Made by a program: the position numbers and the translations under genes. From assembly GCA_012837565.1 (NCBI GenBank), contig DUQY01000148.1:1-7039 (forward strand): a DNA stretch of 7,039 nucleotides. The letters are read 5' to 3'. The notes under the pieces were generated by a model that saw only the letters and a list, made by a program, of their open reading frames with translations, was not told where the DNA came from and ran no database searches. This DNA is from Bacteroidales bacterium (GTDB lineage Bacteria; Bacteroidota; Bacteroidia; Bacteroidales; P3). Of the stretch, positions 1-7,009 are shown one piece after another (within the stretch, counting starts at the first letter, position 1; every line of letters starts with the position of its first letter).

Positions 1-1
1 C

Positions 2-562
2 CTTTCAATAGATAATATCTCAAATAAAGATTCTGTCTTTATATATTATTGTAATGATATTGACTCTAATTATACAATTGATTTAACTATTTCCTTCTAC
101 GATAACAAAGGGGAAAGTCGTTATAAAGAAAATGTAAAACAAATATTAGTTCAAAGCAATATATCAAAGAAAATAATTTCAATTTGTTTAAAAGATATTG
201 AAGGTTTTAATCCAAAAACAGACTATATCTATGTTGAAGGAGATATTAACGGAAAAACAATAGATGCTCATTCATTCTTTGTAAAGCCAAAAGATTATAT
301 AAGGCCTATTGGAGATCCTAAATTCAAAACAAAGAAGGTTAAAATAAAAAGGAAAAGAGGTTATTATGGAAAGAAATATAATATTTATCTTAAATCAGAC
401 AACGTAATTAGAAATACTGTTATAGAATTATCATATAAGCATTCTTCAACAGAAACAATAATAATGGATATTCTCCCGCATAAAAATAACTTTATATATT
501 CTTTCTACAAAAACTATATGCCAAAAAAGCCATTTAAAATTATAAATACCAATCTCCAATAA
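2..562 (+). CDS. GH2 family beta-mannosidase, C-terminal part (5'-truncated by window edge)
   Basis: An open frame without a start codon runs in from the left edge and ends at TAA 560-562, giving 186 residues. Seen: an all-beta pattern with two repeats of Ig-like character. The first covers about residues 1-95 and contains DSVFIYY, then a strand-turn YDNKGE, and ends in HSFFVKPKDY. The second covers about residues 100-186 and contains KYNIYLKSD, VIELSYKH and MDILPHKNNF. Known: GH2 beta-mannosidases end in two such sandwich domains, and the human lysosomal enzyme has closely parallel phrases (HFFRKTKDL; FFDLLPGE), which is the basis of the call. The enzyme family removes terminal beta-1,4-linked mannose with a catalytic glutamate pair; that catalytic domain lies outside the window, so activity cannot be judged. 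The segment is lysine-rich. The gene is followed after 25 nt by a gene remnant and then by GH92, suggesting one glycan-degradation operon. Another multi-domain GH2 enzyme is the main alternative. Confidence 0.72.
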   Translation, partial: LSIDNISNKDSVFIYYCNDIDSNYTIDLTISFYDNKGESRYKENVKQILVQSNISKKIISICLKDIEGFNPKTDYIYVEGDINGKTIDAHSFFVKPKDYIRPIGDPKFKTKKVKIKRKRGYYGKKYNIYLKSDNVIRNTVIELSYKHSSTETIIMDILPHKNNFIYSFYKNYMPKKPFKIINTNLQ

Positions 563-587
563 TGCATTAAAATAATACAAGTGTTCA

Positions 588-779
588 ATGAATAATGAAG
601 AGTTAATACCAAGAAGAGGAAACTATAGAAAACTGATTAGTTATCAAAAGTCTGAGACTGTTTTTGATATTACTTATTATTTCTGCCATAAATATCTTAA
701 TAGAGGAGATAGGACTATTGACCAAATGATTCAAGCTGCAAGGAGTGGAAAACAAAACAAACAGATTATCTTTTTTTAA
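588..779 (+). pseudogene. Truncated N-terminal remnant of a four-helix-bundle (suffix domain) protein
   Basis: A 63-codon frame starts at ATG 588 and stops at TAA 777-779. Residues 1 to about 57, with the features GNYRKLISYQKSE, FCHKYLNRGDRTIDQ and MIQAARSGKQN, match from memory the start of the Bacteroidetes 'four helix bundle suffix domain' proteins, relatives of the 23S rRNA intervening-sequence (S23/IVP) family. Full members are usually well over 120 residues, and continue after SGKQN with an (I/V)xEGS turn and further helices. Here the frame instead reads KQIIFF and stops, and neither other forward frame before position 791 restores the expected continuation, so this looks like a deletion rather than a simple frameshift. 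Its function was never well defined in the family; with only the first helix and part of the second it is unlikely to fold as a bundle. It lies 25 nt after the GH2 gene and 11 nt before GH92. A functional short peptide cannot be excluded. Confidence 0.68.
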
Positions 780-790
780 ACAATTATATT

Positions 791-3748
791 ATGAATAAAA
801 TTAAACTATTTTTTATTGGACTCGTGTTTTTTGCAATAACACCAAACCTTTCTGCACAGAAGTCTTTGCACTTTGAAAGCAAGGTTAGCTTAGTCAATCC
901 TTTTGTGGGTACTGATTTTCACGGACATACTTATCCTGGTGCTGTGGCTCCATTTGGTATGGTTCAGTTAAGTCCTGATTCTCGATTAGATGGTTGGGAT
1001 GGTTGTAGTGGATATCATTATTCGGATTCAGTTGTATATGGTTTCTCACATACACACCTTTCTGGAACAGGTTGCTCTGATTATGGTGACTTCCTTTTTA
1101 TGCCAACATATAAGGATAAGAGTGCAGAAAGTTTTTCAGAAACGTTTTCTCATAATAATGAAAAGGCATGGGCTGGTTATTATTCTGTAAAGTTTAATTC
1201 ATCTGATATTTTTGTTGAACTTACAGCAACTCCAAGAGCAGGTTATCATCGTTACCATTATAATAAGAATGACGGAGAAAGGAATCTAATGATAGATCTT
1301 AAACATAGAGATGTATTGCTTGATTGTAGTTTTAAGAAAATTGACGATAAAACCATTGTTGGTATGCGAAGATCAAAGGCATGGAACGAAAATCAAGTTA
1401 TTTTCTTTGCTGCATCATTTTCAGAGCAAATTAAGAATATAGACTATGACTCAATAACTAAAAAACTACTTGTATCATTTGGTCAAAACTTAGGTTGGAG
1501 TTCAAAAATAGAAGCAATTGTTTCTCTTTCATCAGTTAGTGAAGATGGTGCTTTAAGAAATCTAAGAGCTGAAACTTGCAAAACTTTTGAAGAAGCTAAG
1601 AAACTTTCAGAAAATCTCTGGGAAAAAGAACTTAATAAAATTGATATTGAAGGAGGAACACTTAGTCAGCAAAGAACATTCTACACCGCAATGTATCATT
1701 CGATGATTACTCCCAACCTCTATTCTGATGTTGATGGACAATATCTTGGAATGGATAGGGAAATACATAAAGCAGTAGATTATGACCGCTATACAGTTTT
1801 CTCACTTTGGGATACTTATAGAACACTTCATCCCCTACTTACTATTATTGACCAAAAACGAAGCAAGGATTTTGTAAATACTGCCTTAGATATGTTTAAC
1901 CAAAGTGGTATATTGCCTGTTTGGGAACTTGCAAGCTACGAAACATATTGTATGATAGGACTTCACGGTATTTCAATGATTACTGATTCATATATGAAAG
2001 GAATTAGAGGAGATAAGAAATTAACCATGAAGGCATTTGTTCAAAACGCAAATAGTACTAACAGGATTAAGCAACTTGAAAAAAGAGGAGTATATAACCC
2101 TCAACTCTTTGGTTTAGACGCTTTTGATAAATATGGATATATATCTTCTGAAAAAGAACATGAAAGCGTTTCTAAGACACTGGAATACTCATATAATATG
2201 TGGTGTGTGGCACAGGTTGCAAAAGAGCAAAACCAAGAAACAATATATGAAGAGTTTATTCAAAAGGCACAGTATTATAAGAACCTATATAATCCAAAGA
2301 ACAAATTTATACAACCTCGTGTAAATGGAAAATTTGTAGAAGACTTTGATCCAAAACAAATAGACCAAAACTATACCGAAGGAAATGGCTGGCAATATGG
2401 CTTCTACGTTCCACAAGATATTAAAGGACATATAAATTTAATGGGTGGAGATAAGATTTTCGTCGAATACTTAGATAATTGTTTTAACTCAACAGAAAAA
2501 ACAACAGGAAGAAACCAAGCTGATGTAACAGGACTTATTGGCCAGTATGCACATGGGAACGAACCATCTCATCATATGGCGTACCTTTACACTTATGCAG
2601 GCCAGGCATGGAAAACACAGGAGCTAGTTAGAAAAATCTTAAACACTCTCTACACAGATAAACCTGATGGTATTTGTGGAAATGATGACTGTGGACAAAT
2701 GAGTGCTTGGTATATAATGAGTTCATTAGGATTCTACCCAGTCTGTCCTGGCTCTAACCAATATGTTATCGGCTCACCCCTATTTGATAAAGCAACCATT
2801 CATCTTGAAAACGGGAAAACCTTTACCATAAATTCAAAACAAGGAAAAAACACTGCTTATATAAAGTCAATAAAACTCAATGGCAAGAAATACAAAAACA
2901 CATTCTTAGATTATTTCGATATAATGAATGGAGGAAGTATTGATATAGAAATGGATTCAAAACCAAATAGTAAATTCGGCAAGAAAGAGTCAACAAGACC
3001 TCAAAGTGAGATAAAAGATAATCTAATAACCATTGCTCCACATTTTGAATATGAAGGCACAAGAACCTTTACTAATGAAAAACAAATCTATTTAAACTCA
3101 ATAAATGGTAATATCCTAATGCCAACACTCGATTATGAGGATAGGAATTTAGTTCATTTTGGAGATAGAAACTACACTAGAAGAGATATAAAAACTAATG
3201 AAACAGTTACCATAACAGCAATAAGCACAAGTAAGGATGGCGTTGAAAGCAAGCCAGTAGTTGTTAAATTTAATAAAATTCCTGCAGGAAGAAAGGTTAA
3301 ACTACTTTCAGAATACGATTCTCAATACACTGCAGGAGGAGAAGAGGGTTTAATTGACCAAATAACAGGAGGAAAGGAATGGAAATTAGGAGCATGGCAA
3401 GGTTATAGTGGAGTGGATTTTGTAGCTATACTTGATTTGGGAAAGAAACAAGAGGTAAATAGAATTGGAGGAAACTTCATACAAGAAACTAAGTCATGGA
3501 TATTCCTACCTACAAAAGTAAACTACTATGTTTCAGAAGATGGAATCAACTTCACATTGCTTGAAACAATAAATACACCAATTCACGAAAGAGACGAAAC
3601 ACCACAAACACATACTTTCTTTACAAAGATACCATTCTCTGCTCGTTATATTAAAGTAGAAGCTATTAATATTGGAAAGAACCCAGATTGGCATCTATCA
3701 GCAGGAGAAAAATCATGGTTATTTATTGACGAAATAATTATAGAATAG
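791..3748 (+). CDS. Secreted GH92 alpha-mannosidase with C-terminal chitobiase-like and F5/8-type C domains
   Basis: A 985-residue exo-acting, Ca2+-dependent alpha-mannosidase of family GH92, exported to the periplasm or beyond. Residues 1-22 form a signal peptide (NK-IK, hydrophobic core, cut near LSA|Q); there is no lipobox Cys. The N-terminal sandwich (about 35-260) opens with VNPFVGTDFHGH and PFGMVQLSPD, then WDGCSGYHYSDS (W69-S80) and GFSHTHLSGTGCSDYGD. The catalytic (alpha/alpha)6 domain (about 265-745) has SLWDTYRTLHPL (W340, D341), YTEGNGW with E530 at the family's general-acid position, HGNEPSHH (588-595), and GNDDCGQMSAWY with D632/D633, one of which is the expected general base. 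Because E530 is Glu rather than Gln, a normal glycosidase is likelier than the mannose-1-phosphate phosphodiesterase variant. Residues about 750-835 resemble the chitobiase/hexosaminidase C-terminal domain, and 837-985 an F5/8 type C (CBM32-like) module. ATG 791 is chosen because it gives the signal peptide at once. Linkage preference (alpha-1,2, -1,3 or -1,6) cannot be assigned from sequence alone. Confidence 0.95.
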   Translation: MNKIKLFFIGLVFFAITPNLSAQKSLHFESKVSLVNPFVGTDFHGHTYPGAVAPFGMVQLSPDSRLDGWDGCSGYHYSDSVVYGFSHTHLSGTGCSDYGDFLFMPTYKDKSAESFSETFSHNNEKAWAGYYSVKFNSSDIFVELTATPRAGYHRYHYNKNDGERNLMIDLKHRDVLLDCSFKKIDDKTIVGMRRSKAWNENQVIFFAASFSEQIKNIDYDSITKKLLVSFGQNLGWSSKIEAIVSLSSVSEDGALRNLRAETCKTFEEAKKLSENLWEKELNKIDIEGGTLSQQRTFYTAMYHSMITPNLYSDVDGQYLGMDREIHKAVDYDRYTVFSLWDTYRTLHPLLTIIDQKRSKDFVNTALDMFNQSGILPVWELASYETYCMIGLHGISMITDSYMKGIRGDKKLTMKAFVQNANSTNRIKQLEKRGVYNPQLFGLDAFDKYGYISSEKEHESVSKTLEYSYNMWCVAQVAKEQNQETIYEEFIQKAQYYKNLYNPKNKFIQPRVNGKFVEDFDPKQIDQNYTEGNGWQYGFYVPQDIKGHINLMGGDKIFVEYLDNCFNSTEKTTGRNQADVTGLIGQYAHGNEPSHHMAYLYTYAGQAWKTQELVRKILNTLYTDKPDGICGNDDCGQMSAWYIMSSLGFYPVCPGSNQYVIGSPLFDKATIHLENGKTFTINSKQGKNTAYIKSIKLNGKKYKNTFLDYFDIMNGGSIDIEMDSKPNSKFGKKESTRPQSEIKDNLITIAPHFEYEGTRTFTNEKQIYLNSINGNILMPTLDYEDRNLVHFGDRNYTRRDIKTNETVTITAISTSKDGVESKPVVVKFNKIPAGRKVKLLSEYDSQYTAGGEEGLIDQITGGKEWKLGAWQGYSGVDFVAILDLGKKQEVNRIGGNFIQETKSWIFLPTKVNYYVSEDGINFTLLETINTPIHERDETPQTHTFFTKIPFSARYIKVEAINIGKNPDWHLSAGEKSWLFIDEIIIE

Positions 3749-3872
3749 ATCATAATGAAAACTATCTAACGATTGATTTACTCAATATCTTTAACCTTAG
3801 ATAATGAAAAAGAGAAAAATATTAGGTTATGGATATTCAAAGAATAATACAATAATAATCTAGATTTGATTC

Positions 3873-3895
3873 TATTGTTAATTATATTAATAATG
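3873..3895. repeat. Weak AT-rich inverted repeat
   Basis: The arms ATTGTTAA (3874-3881) and TTAATAAT (3887-3894) pair across a 5-nt loop with one G-T wobble, and a further T-G wobble pair closes the stem. It contains almost no G-C pairs and is not followed by a T-run. It could help end transcription between the convergent genes, or be a chance product of the base composition. Confidence 0.25.
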
Positions 3896-3954
3896 AAGAT
3901 AATACAGAGAAAACTGGAATATGGTTTGTGCTTTGTAATAAATAATTTGGCTTT

Positions 3955-4004
3955 TATAACCTCTGAACGTTATAATATAAAATATAACCTATAAATGTTA
4001 TGAT
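3955..4004. repeat. Tandem pair of imperfect 22-bp dyad repeats
   Basis: Two direct copies occur at 3955-3976 and 3983-4004, a 28-bp period with a 6-bp spacer. They agree at 18 of 22 positions. Each copy is itself an inverted repeat: TTATAAC / GTTATAA around an 8-nt loop in copy 1, ATAAC / GTTAT around an 8-nt loop in copy 2. Three of the four differences fall in the loop (two C or G to A, one C to T) and one in the distal arm, so the stem-forming parts are the conserved ones. The position, 207 bp after the GH92 stop and 81 bp from the end of the convergent gene, suits a bidirectional terminator or mRNA 3'-end stabiliser; a protein-binding site is also possible. No T-tract follows on either strand. 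Confidence 0.5.
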
Positions 4005-4085
4005 AAATAAAAAAGTGGCTAACGAGTATCGTATTTATAGATTGAATAAACGAATAAATAAATAACCATCATAAAATTCAGATAT

Positions 4086-5348
4086 TTAGGTCTTTTGTTT
4101 TTCTTTCTTTGCGGCTGGGAAGAGGATATTGTTAAGAATTAGACGGTAACCTGAAGAATTAGGAAAAAGACTGAGGTCTGTTATTGGGTCGCCAACATAG
4201 TGCTGATAGTCTTCTGGGTCGTGACCTGAAAGAAAAGTCCAGGTGCCTTTGCCAAACGTTCCATGAAGATATCTAACCTCATCAATTGATTTATTTTCTC
4301 CAAGAACTAGGACGTTGGATTTAAGTAGGTTCTTGTTATATGCAGTACTCTGTCCCATAAATCCTTTAATTATCTTATTATGATTTTGGGTTAGCATGGT
4401 TGGTATCCAATCCCATTTTGCGGAAAAATCGAAGAGGACAAATAAATCGTTTTTCTCTTGTACCAGCCTAGAGCGTTGAACAGTTACATCAATATTTGAT
4501 TTCTCATATTTGAAAGGGTCGGTAACTATTGTGAAATCCTTGAATGCAAAACATTTGGAATAATCTAGCTTGCTTTGTGCATTAGGTTCAATTGGGTCAC
4601 CATCAAACATTACATCGCAGATATCAACTCCCTCTGCTGCTAGTGCTATATCGAAACTATCGGGTGCCGAACACATAGCAAACATAAAACCACCTCCTGA
4701 AACAAAATCTCTTAACTTCTTTGCAACAGCAAGTTTTAGTTGTGATACTTTCTTAAAACCCAGTTTCTTTGCCGTGGTTTCATTTGCCAACACATCTTCT
4801 TGATACCATAGTTGGTTTCTGTAATTTGCCCAAAACTTACCATATTGTCCAGTAAAGTCTTCGTGGTGAAGATGAACCCAATCATACATTGGAAGGACTC
4901 CTTTTATAATTTCTTCATCATAAATAACGTCATAAGGTATCTCTGCATAAGTTAAGACAAGTGTTACTGCATCATCCCAAGGTAGCTTATTTTTTGGAGA
5001 ATAGACTGCAATCCTTGGAGCGTTTTGAAGTTTTACAACATCCATATTCTCTTCTGGTTCTGCAATTTGATTAAGTATTTGTGAAGCTTGTATATCTGCA
5101 ATATTATTATAGCTTACACCTCTTAGCTTACACTGCTTTTCAATCTTTGCATCGTATTTTACAAGGAAAGACCCTCCCCTATAATTCAATAACCAACTAA
5201 CTTCACCCTCTTGTTTCAATATCCAATAAGATATTCCATAAGCTTTTAGATGATTAGTCTGTGTATCATCCATAGGAATAAGCAAGTAGAGAGCAAAAGA
5301 ATTTATGCTAAGAAGAATAGTTGCTAAAAATATAATAGTCTTTTTCAT
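4086..5348 (-). CDS. Secreted protein of unknown function, Bacteroidetes family often labelled 'asparagine synthetase B'
   Basis: A 420-residue exported protein. Residues 1-19 form a signal peptide (MKK, hydrophobic core, SFA|LY) with no lipobox Cys, placing it in the periplasm. From memory it closely resembles a widespread Bacteroidetes family that databases often call asparagine synthetase B. I see no support for that name: there is no Cys2 Ntn-glutaminase domain and no SGGxDS ATP-pyrophosphatase loop, and an ATP-dependent cytosolic enzyme would not carry an export signal. What is visible: a Rossmann-like stretch beginning APRIAVYSPKNKLPWDDAV, with MYDWVHLHHEDFTGQYG after it, and a glycine-rich turn FVSGGGFMFAMCSAPDS with Cys226. 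That turn resembles the nucleophile elbow of class I glutamine amidotransferase-like or ThuA-like folds, which is an inference. Late motifs are YLHGTFGKGTWTFLSGHDPEDYQH and a lysine-rich tail. It starts 9 nt after the dnaB stop, so the two are probably co-transcribed. The first ATG, at 5348, gives the signal peptide directly. Confidence 0.85.
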   Translation of the reverse strand: MKKTIIFLATILLSINSFALYLLIPMDDTQTNHLKAYGISYWILKQEGEVSWLLNYRGGSFLVKYDAKIEKQCKLRGVSYNNIADIQASQILNQIAEPEENMDVVKLQNAPRIAVYSPKNKLPWDDAVTLVLTYAEIPYDVIYDEEIIKGVLPMYDWVHLHHEDFTGQYGKFWANYRNQLWYQEDVLANETTAKKLGFKKVSQLKLAVAKKLRDFVSGGGFMFAMCSAPDSFDIALAAEGVDICDVMFDGDPIEPNAQSKLDYSKCFAFKDFTIVTDPFKYEKSNIDVTVQRSRLVQEKNDLFVLFDFSAKWDWIPTMLTQNHNKIIKGFMGQSTAYNKNLLKSNVLVLGENKSIDEVRYLHGTFGKGTWTFLSGHDPEDYQHYVGDPITDLSLFPNSSGYRLILNNILFPAAKKEKQKT

Positions 5349-5357
5349 ATCAATTAA

Positions 5358-6896
5358 TTAAAAACCGCTGTCCTCATCCTCAATAAAATCATTATCAGAA
5401 TTCATCTTAGAAGCAATTACCATTGAGCCAGCTCCATTTTCGTCAAAGTTAGTATTTCCTTCCATTGATCCCAAATAACCAGGATCAAAACTAACATCTT
5501 TGTTTGCAAACTTAACAAAATCTTTTTGAAATCTCAATCGAACTTCTGCCGTTGGTCCAGAGCGGTGCTTAGCAATAAGAACATCTGCCATGCCTGCGGT
5601 TGGACCTTTCTCATCTCCATCAGTAATTCCGTAATATTCAGGACGATAAATAAACATAACAATATCTGCATCCTGCTCAATAGCACCAGACTCTCTAAGG
5701 TCGGAAAGCATTGGTTTCTTTGTTCCTCCACGAGTTTCAACAGCACGAGAAAGCTGAGCTAATGCCAAAATAGGAATACTTAATTCTTTAGAAAGAGCTT
5801 TAAGCTGACGAGATATTGTAGATATTTCTTGTTCCCTATTTCCATTCTTATTATCTGAGTTTCCACTCATAAGCTGAAGGTAGTCGATAAATACCATCTT
5901 AATGCCATATTTTTGTTTCAACCTACGACATTTAGCTCTAAGTTCAAATATTTTAAGCTGAGGACTATCGTCAATATAAATTGGAGCTTTTGCAAGTCTT
6001 CCTACATCATGAAGACGCTCTAGCTCATCTTTTCTAAGTTGGTCTCCTTTTTTCAATCTTTCTCCTGGTATCTCAACCTCAGAAGATATTAAACGCATTG
6101 TTAGCTCCAAAGCAGTCATTTCCAAAGAAAAGAAAGCAACAGGTATATTATGATCTACAGCCATATTCCTTGCCATTGAAAGAGCTAAAGCCGTTTTACC
6201 CATTGCAGGACGAGCAGCCAAGATGATTAATGTTCCCTTGTGAAAACCTGTGGTTGCACTATCCAAATCCCTAAAACCTGAAGGTACACCAGAGGTTACA
6301 CCACCTGCCTTTTGGGATGCTTCAATTTCTTGTTTAGCCTCATAAAGCAAAGATTCTATTGTTTGGAAATCACTTTTAAAGTTCTTGTCACTAATTTCCA
6401 TTAAGTTGGTTTCGGTCTTATCTAAAAGCTCAACCACATCAGTTGTTTCTTCGTAAGCATCTTTAATAGTTTCTGTTGAAACCCTAATCAGTTCTCTTTG
6501 GATGAACTTTTCAGAAAGTATTCTTGCATGATATTCGATATGAGCACCAGAGGTAACTCGAGAAGTTAGAGATGAAATCTTATAAGCACCACCCACCATT
6601 TCAAGAGTTCCATTCTTCTTAAGCTGCTCAACAACTGTTAGTATGTCAACAGGAGAACTATTAAAGAAAAGTTGCTTTATTGCCTTAAACACTTCTCTGT
6701 ATTCTGGCGTATAGAAATACTCCTCACGGATAACATCAATTGAGTTTGTTACTGCATCCTGATCTAAGAGTAGTCCTCCCAAAACAGCTTCTTCAAGGTC
6801 AAGTGCCTGAGGAGGTATCTTACCATTTAGAGCAAAAGCTTGGTCTGCTGTAAGACGAGTAGTCTTGGGTTTATAAGTATTTTCTTTCTTTTCCAT
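5358..6896 (-). CDS. dnaB: Replicative DNA helicase DnaB
   Basis: The hexameric ring helicase that unwinds DNA 5'-3' ahead of the replication fork, loaded at the origin and working with DnaG primase. With the start at ATG 6896 it has 512 residues, a normal length with no intein. The N-terminal primase-interacting domain spans about 25-130 (PPQALDLEEAVLGGLLLD; YFYTPEYREVFKAI; SSLTSRVTSGAHIEYHARIL), followed by a helical linker. The RecA-like ATPase spans about 195-470: Walker A AARPAMGKTALAL with K234, the FFSLEM motif, Walker B MVFIDYLQLM with D338, LALAQLSRAVETR, SDLRESGAIEQDAD, and AKHRSGPT with R445 as the probable arginine finger. The tail is acidic (DNDFIEDEDSGF). A frame three codons longer would begin with TTG at 6905, but that TTG lies inside the promoter's TTTG element, so ATG 6896 is preferred. 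The next gene follows after 9 nt. Confidence 0.97.
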   Translation of the reverse strand: MEKKENTYKPKTTRLTADQAFALNGKIPPQALDLEEAVLGGLLLDQDAVTNSIDVIREEYFYTPEYREVFKAIKQLFFNSSPVDILTVVEQLKKNGTLEMVGGAYKISSLTSRVTSGAHIEYHARILSEKFIQRELIRVSTETIKDAYEETTDVVELLDKTETNLMEISDKNFKSDFQTIESLLYEAKQEIEASQKAGGVTSGVPSGFRDLDSATTGFHKGTLIILAARPAMGKTALALSMARNMAVDHNIPVAFFSLEMTALELTMRLISSEVEIPGERLKKGDQLRKDELERLHDVGRLAKAPIYIDDSPQLKIFELRAKCRRLKQKYGIKMVFIDYLQLMSGNSDNKNGNREQEISTISRQLKALSKELSIPILALAQLSRAVETRGGTKKPMLSDLRESGAIEQDADIVMFIYRPEYYGITDGDEKGPTAGMADVLIAKHRSGPTAEVRLRFQKDFVKFANKDVSFDPGYLGSMEGNTNFDENGAGSMVIASKMNSDNDFIEDEDSGF

Positions 6897-6902
6897 AGAC
6901 TG

Positions 6903-6934
6903 CAAAGATAAAACAAATAAAAAAGGAAAGCAAT
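6903..6934 (-). promoter_or_regulatory. Bacteroidetes-type promoter for dnaB, almost touching the start codon
   Basis: Read on the minus strand, TATCTTTG (6910-6903) is a full match to the Bacteroidetes -7 element TAnnTTTG. At exactly 20 bp upstream is ATTG (6934-6931, within AATTGC), a three-of-four match to the -33 TTTG element at the normal distance. Only 6 nt separate the G of TTTG from the A of the dnaB ATG at 6896. Transcription normally begins within a few bases of the -7 element, so the message would have little or no 5' leader. Confidence 0.7.
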
Positions 6935-6962
6935 TTCAAACCAAAAGAATAAATAATATTAT

Positions 6963-6970
6963 TAACTTTG
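6963..6970 (+). promoter_or_regulatory. Bacteroidetes -7 promoter element for the right-hand gene
   Basis: TAACTTTG followed by C matches TAnnTTTG and lies 39 nt before the ATG at 7010, predicting a 5' leader of roughly 30 nt. No convincing TTTG is present 19-21 bp upstream; the nearest T-rich match, TTTC at 6934-6937, is 25 bp away. It is back-to-back with the dnaB promoter, forming a 113-bp divergent control region. Confidence 0.55.
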
Positions 6971-7009
6971 CATCCTAAACTATTTGATTACTAAATCATA
7001 TTATATTTT

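Larger units (their letters stand above)
3749..4085. other. Gene-free convergent intergenic region
   Basis: This 337-bp stretch separates the 3' ends of the GH92 gene and the dnaB-linked gene. It is strongly AT-rich, with frequent stops in all forward frames. The longest forward pieces are a 19-codon ATG frame at 3803 and roughly 30-codon fragments around 3859-3945 and 3892-3993; I recognise none of them. It contains a weak AT-only hairpin (3873-3895) and a pair of related dyads (3955-4004). No hairpin is followed by a clear T-run on either strand, so no classical intrinsic terminator is visible, even though both transcription units must end here. A TAGATTTG match at 3861-3868 fits the Bacteroidetes -7 consensus but has no partner element or plausible gene downstream. 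Confidence 0.7.

Noticed and set aside
990..1190. Out-of-frame forward ORFs inside the GH92 gene (also 2124-2324) and a reverse one at 2877-3062.
   Set aside because: They overlap conserved GH92 coding sequence and show no family features or independent start signals.
3861..3868. TAGATTTG, a match to the -7 promoter consensus in the convergent gap.
   Set aside because: There is no -33 partner at the right distance and no supportable gene downstream on that strand; such matches are expected by chance in AT-rich DNA.
3803..3993. Small open fragments in the convergent gap, for example a 19-codon ATG frame at 3803, a start-less frame at 3859-3945 and a 33-codon ATG frame at 3892-3993, possibly pieces of a decayed gene.
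   Set aside because: They are short, in different frames, without recognisable protein features, and the base composition is as AT-rich as noncoding DNA. I cannot distinguish them from chance.
4570..4803. A 77-codon frame on the plus strand.
   Set aside because: It lies wholly antisense to the well-supported 420-aa secreted protein and has a low-complexity S/A/P-rich product typical of an antisense shadow.
5526..5762. Overlapping frames on both strands inside dnaB.
   Set aside because: The dnaB frame here carries conserved helicase motifs including the arginine-finger region; the others are out-of-frame shadows.
6897..6905. A TTG start three codons upstream of the dnaB ATG.
   Set aside because: The TTG is part of the TATCTTTG promoter element, and the ATG at 6896 gives a normal DnaB length. 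The three extra codons carry no conserved residue.
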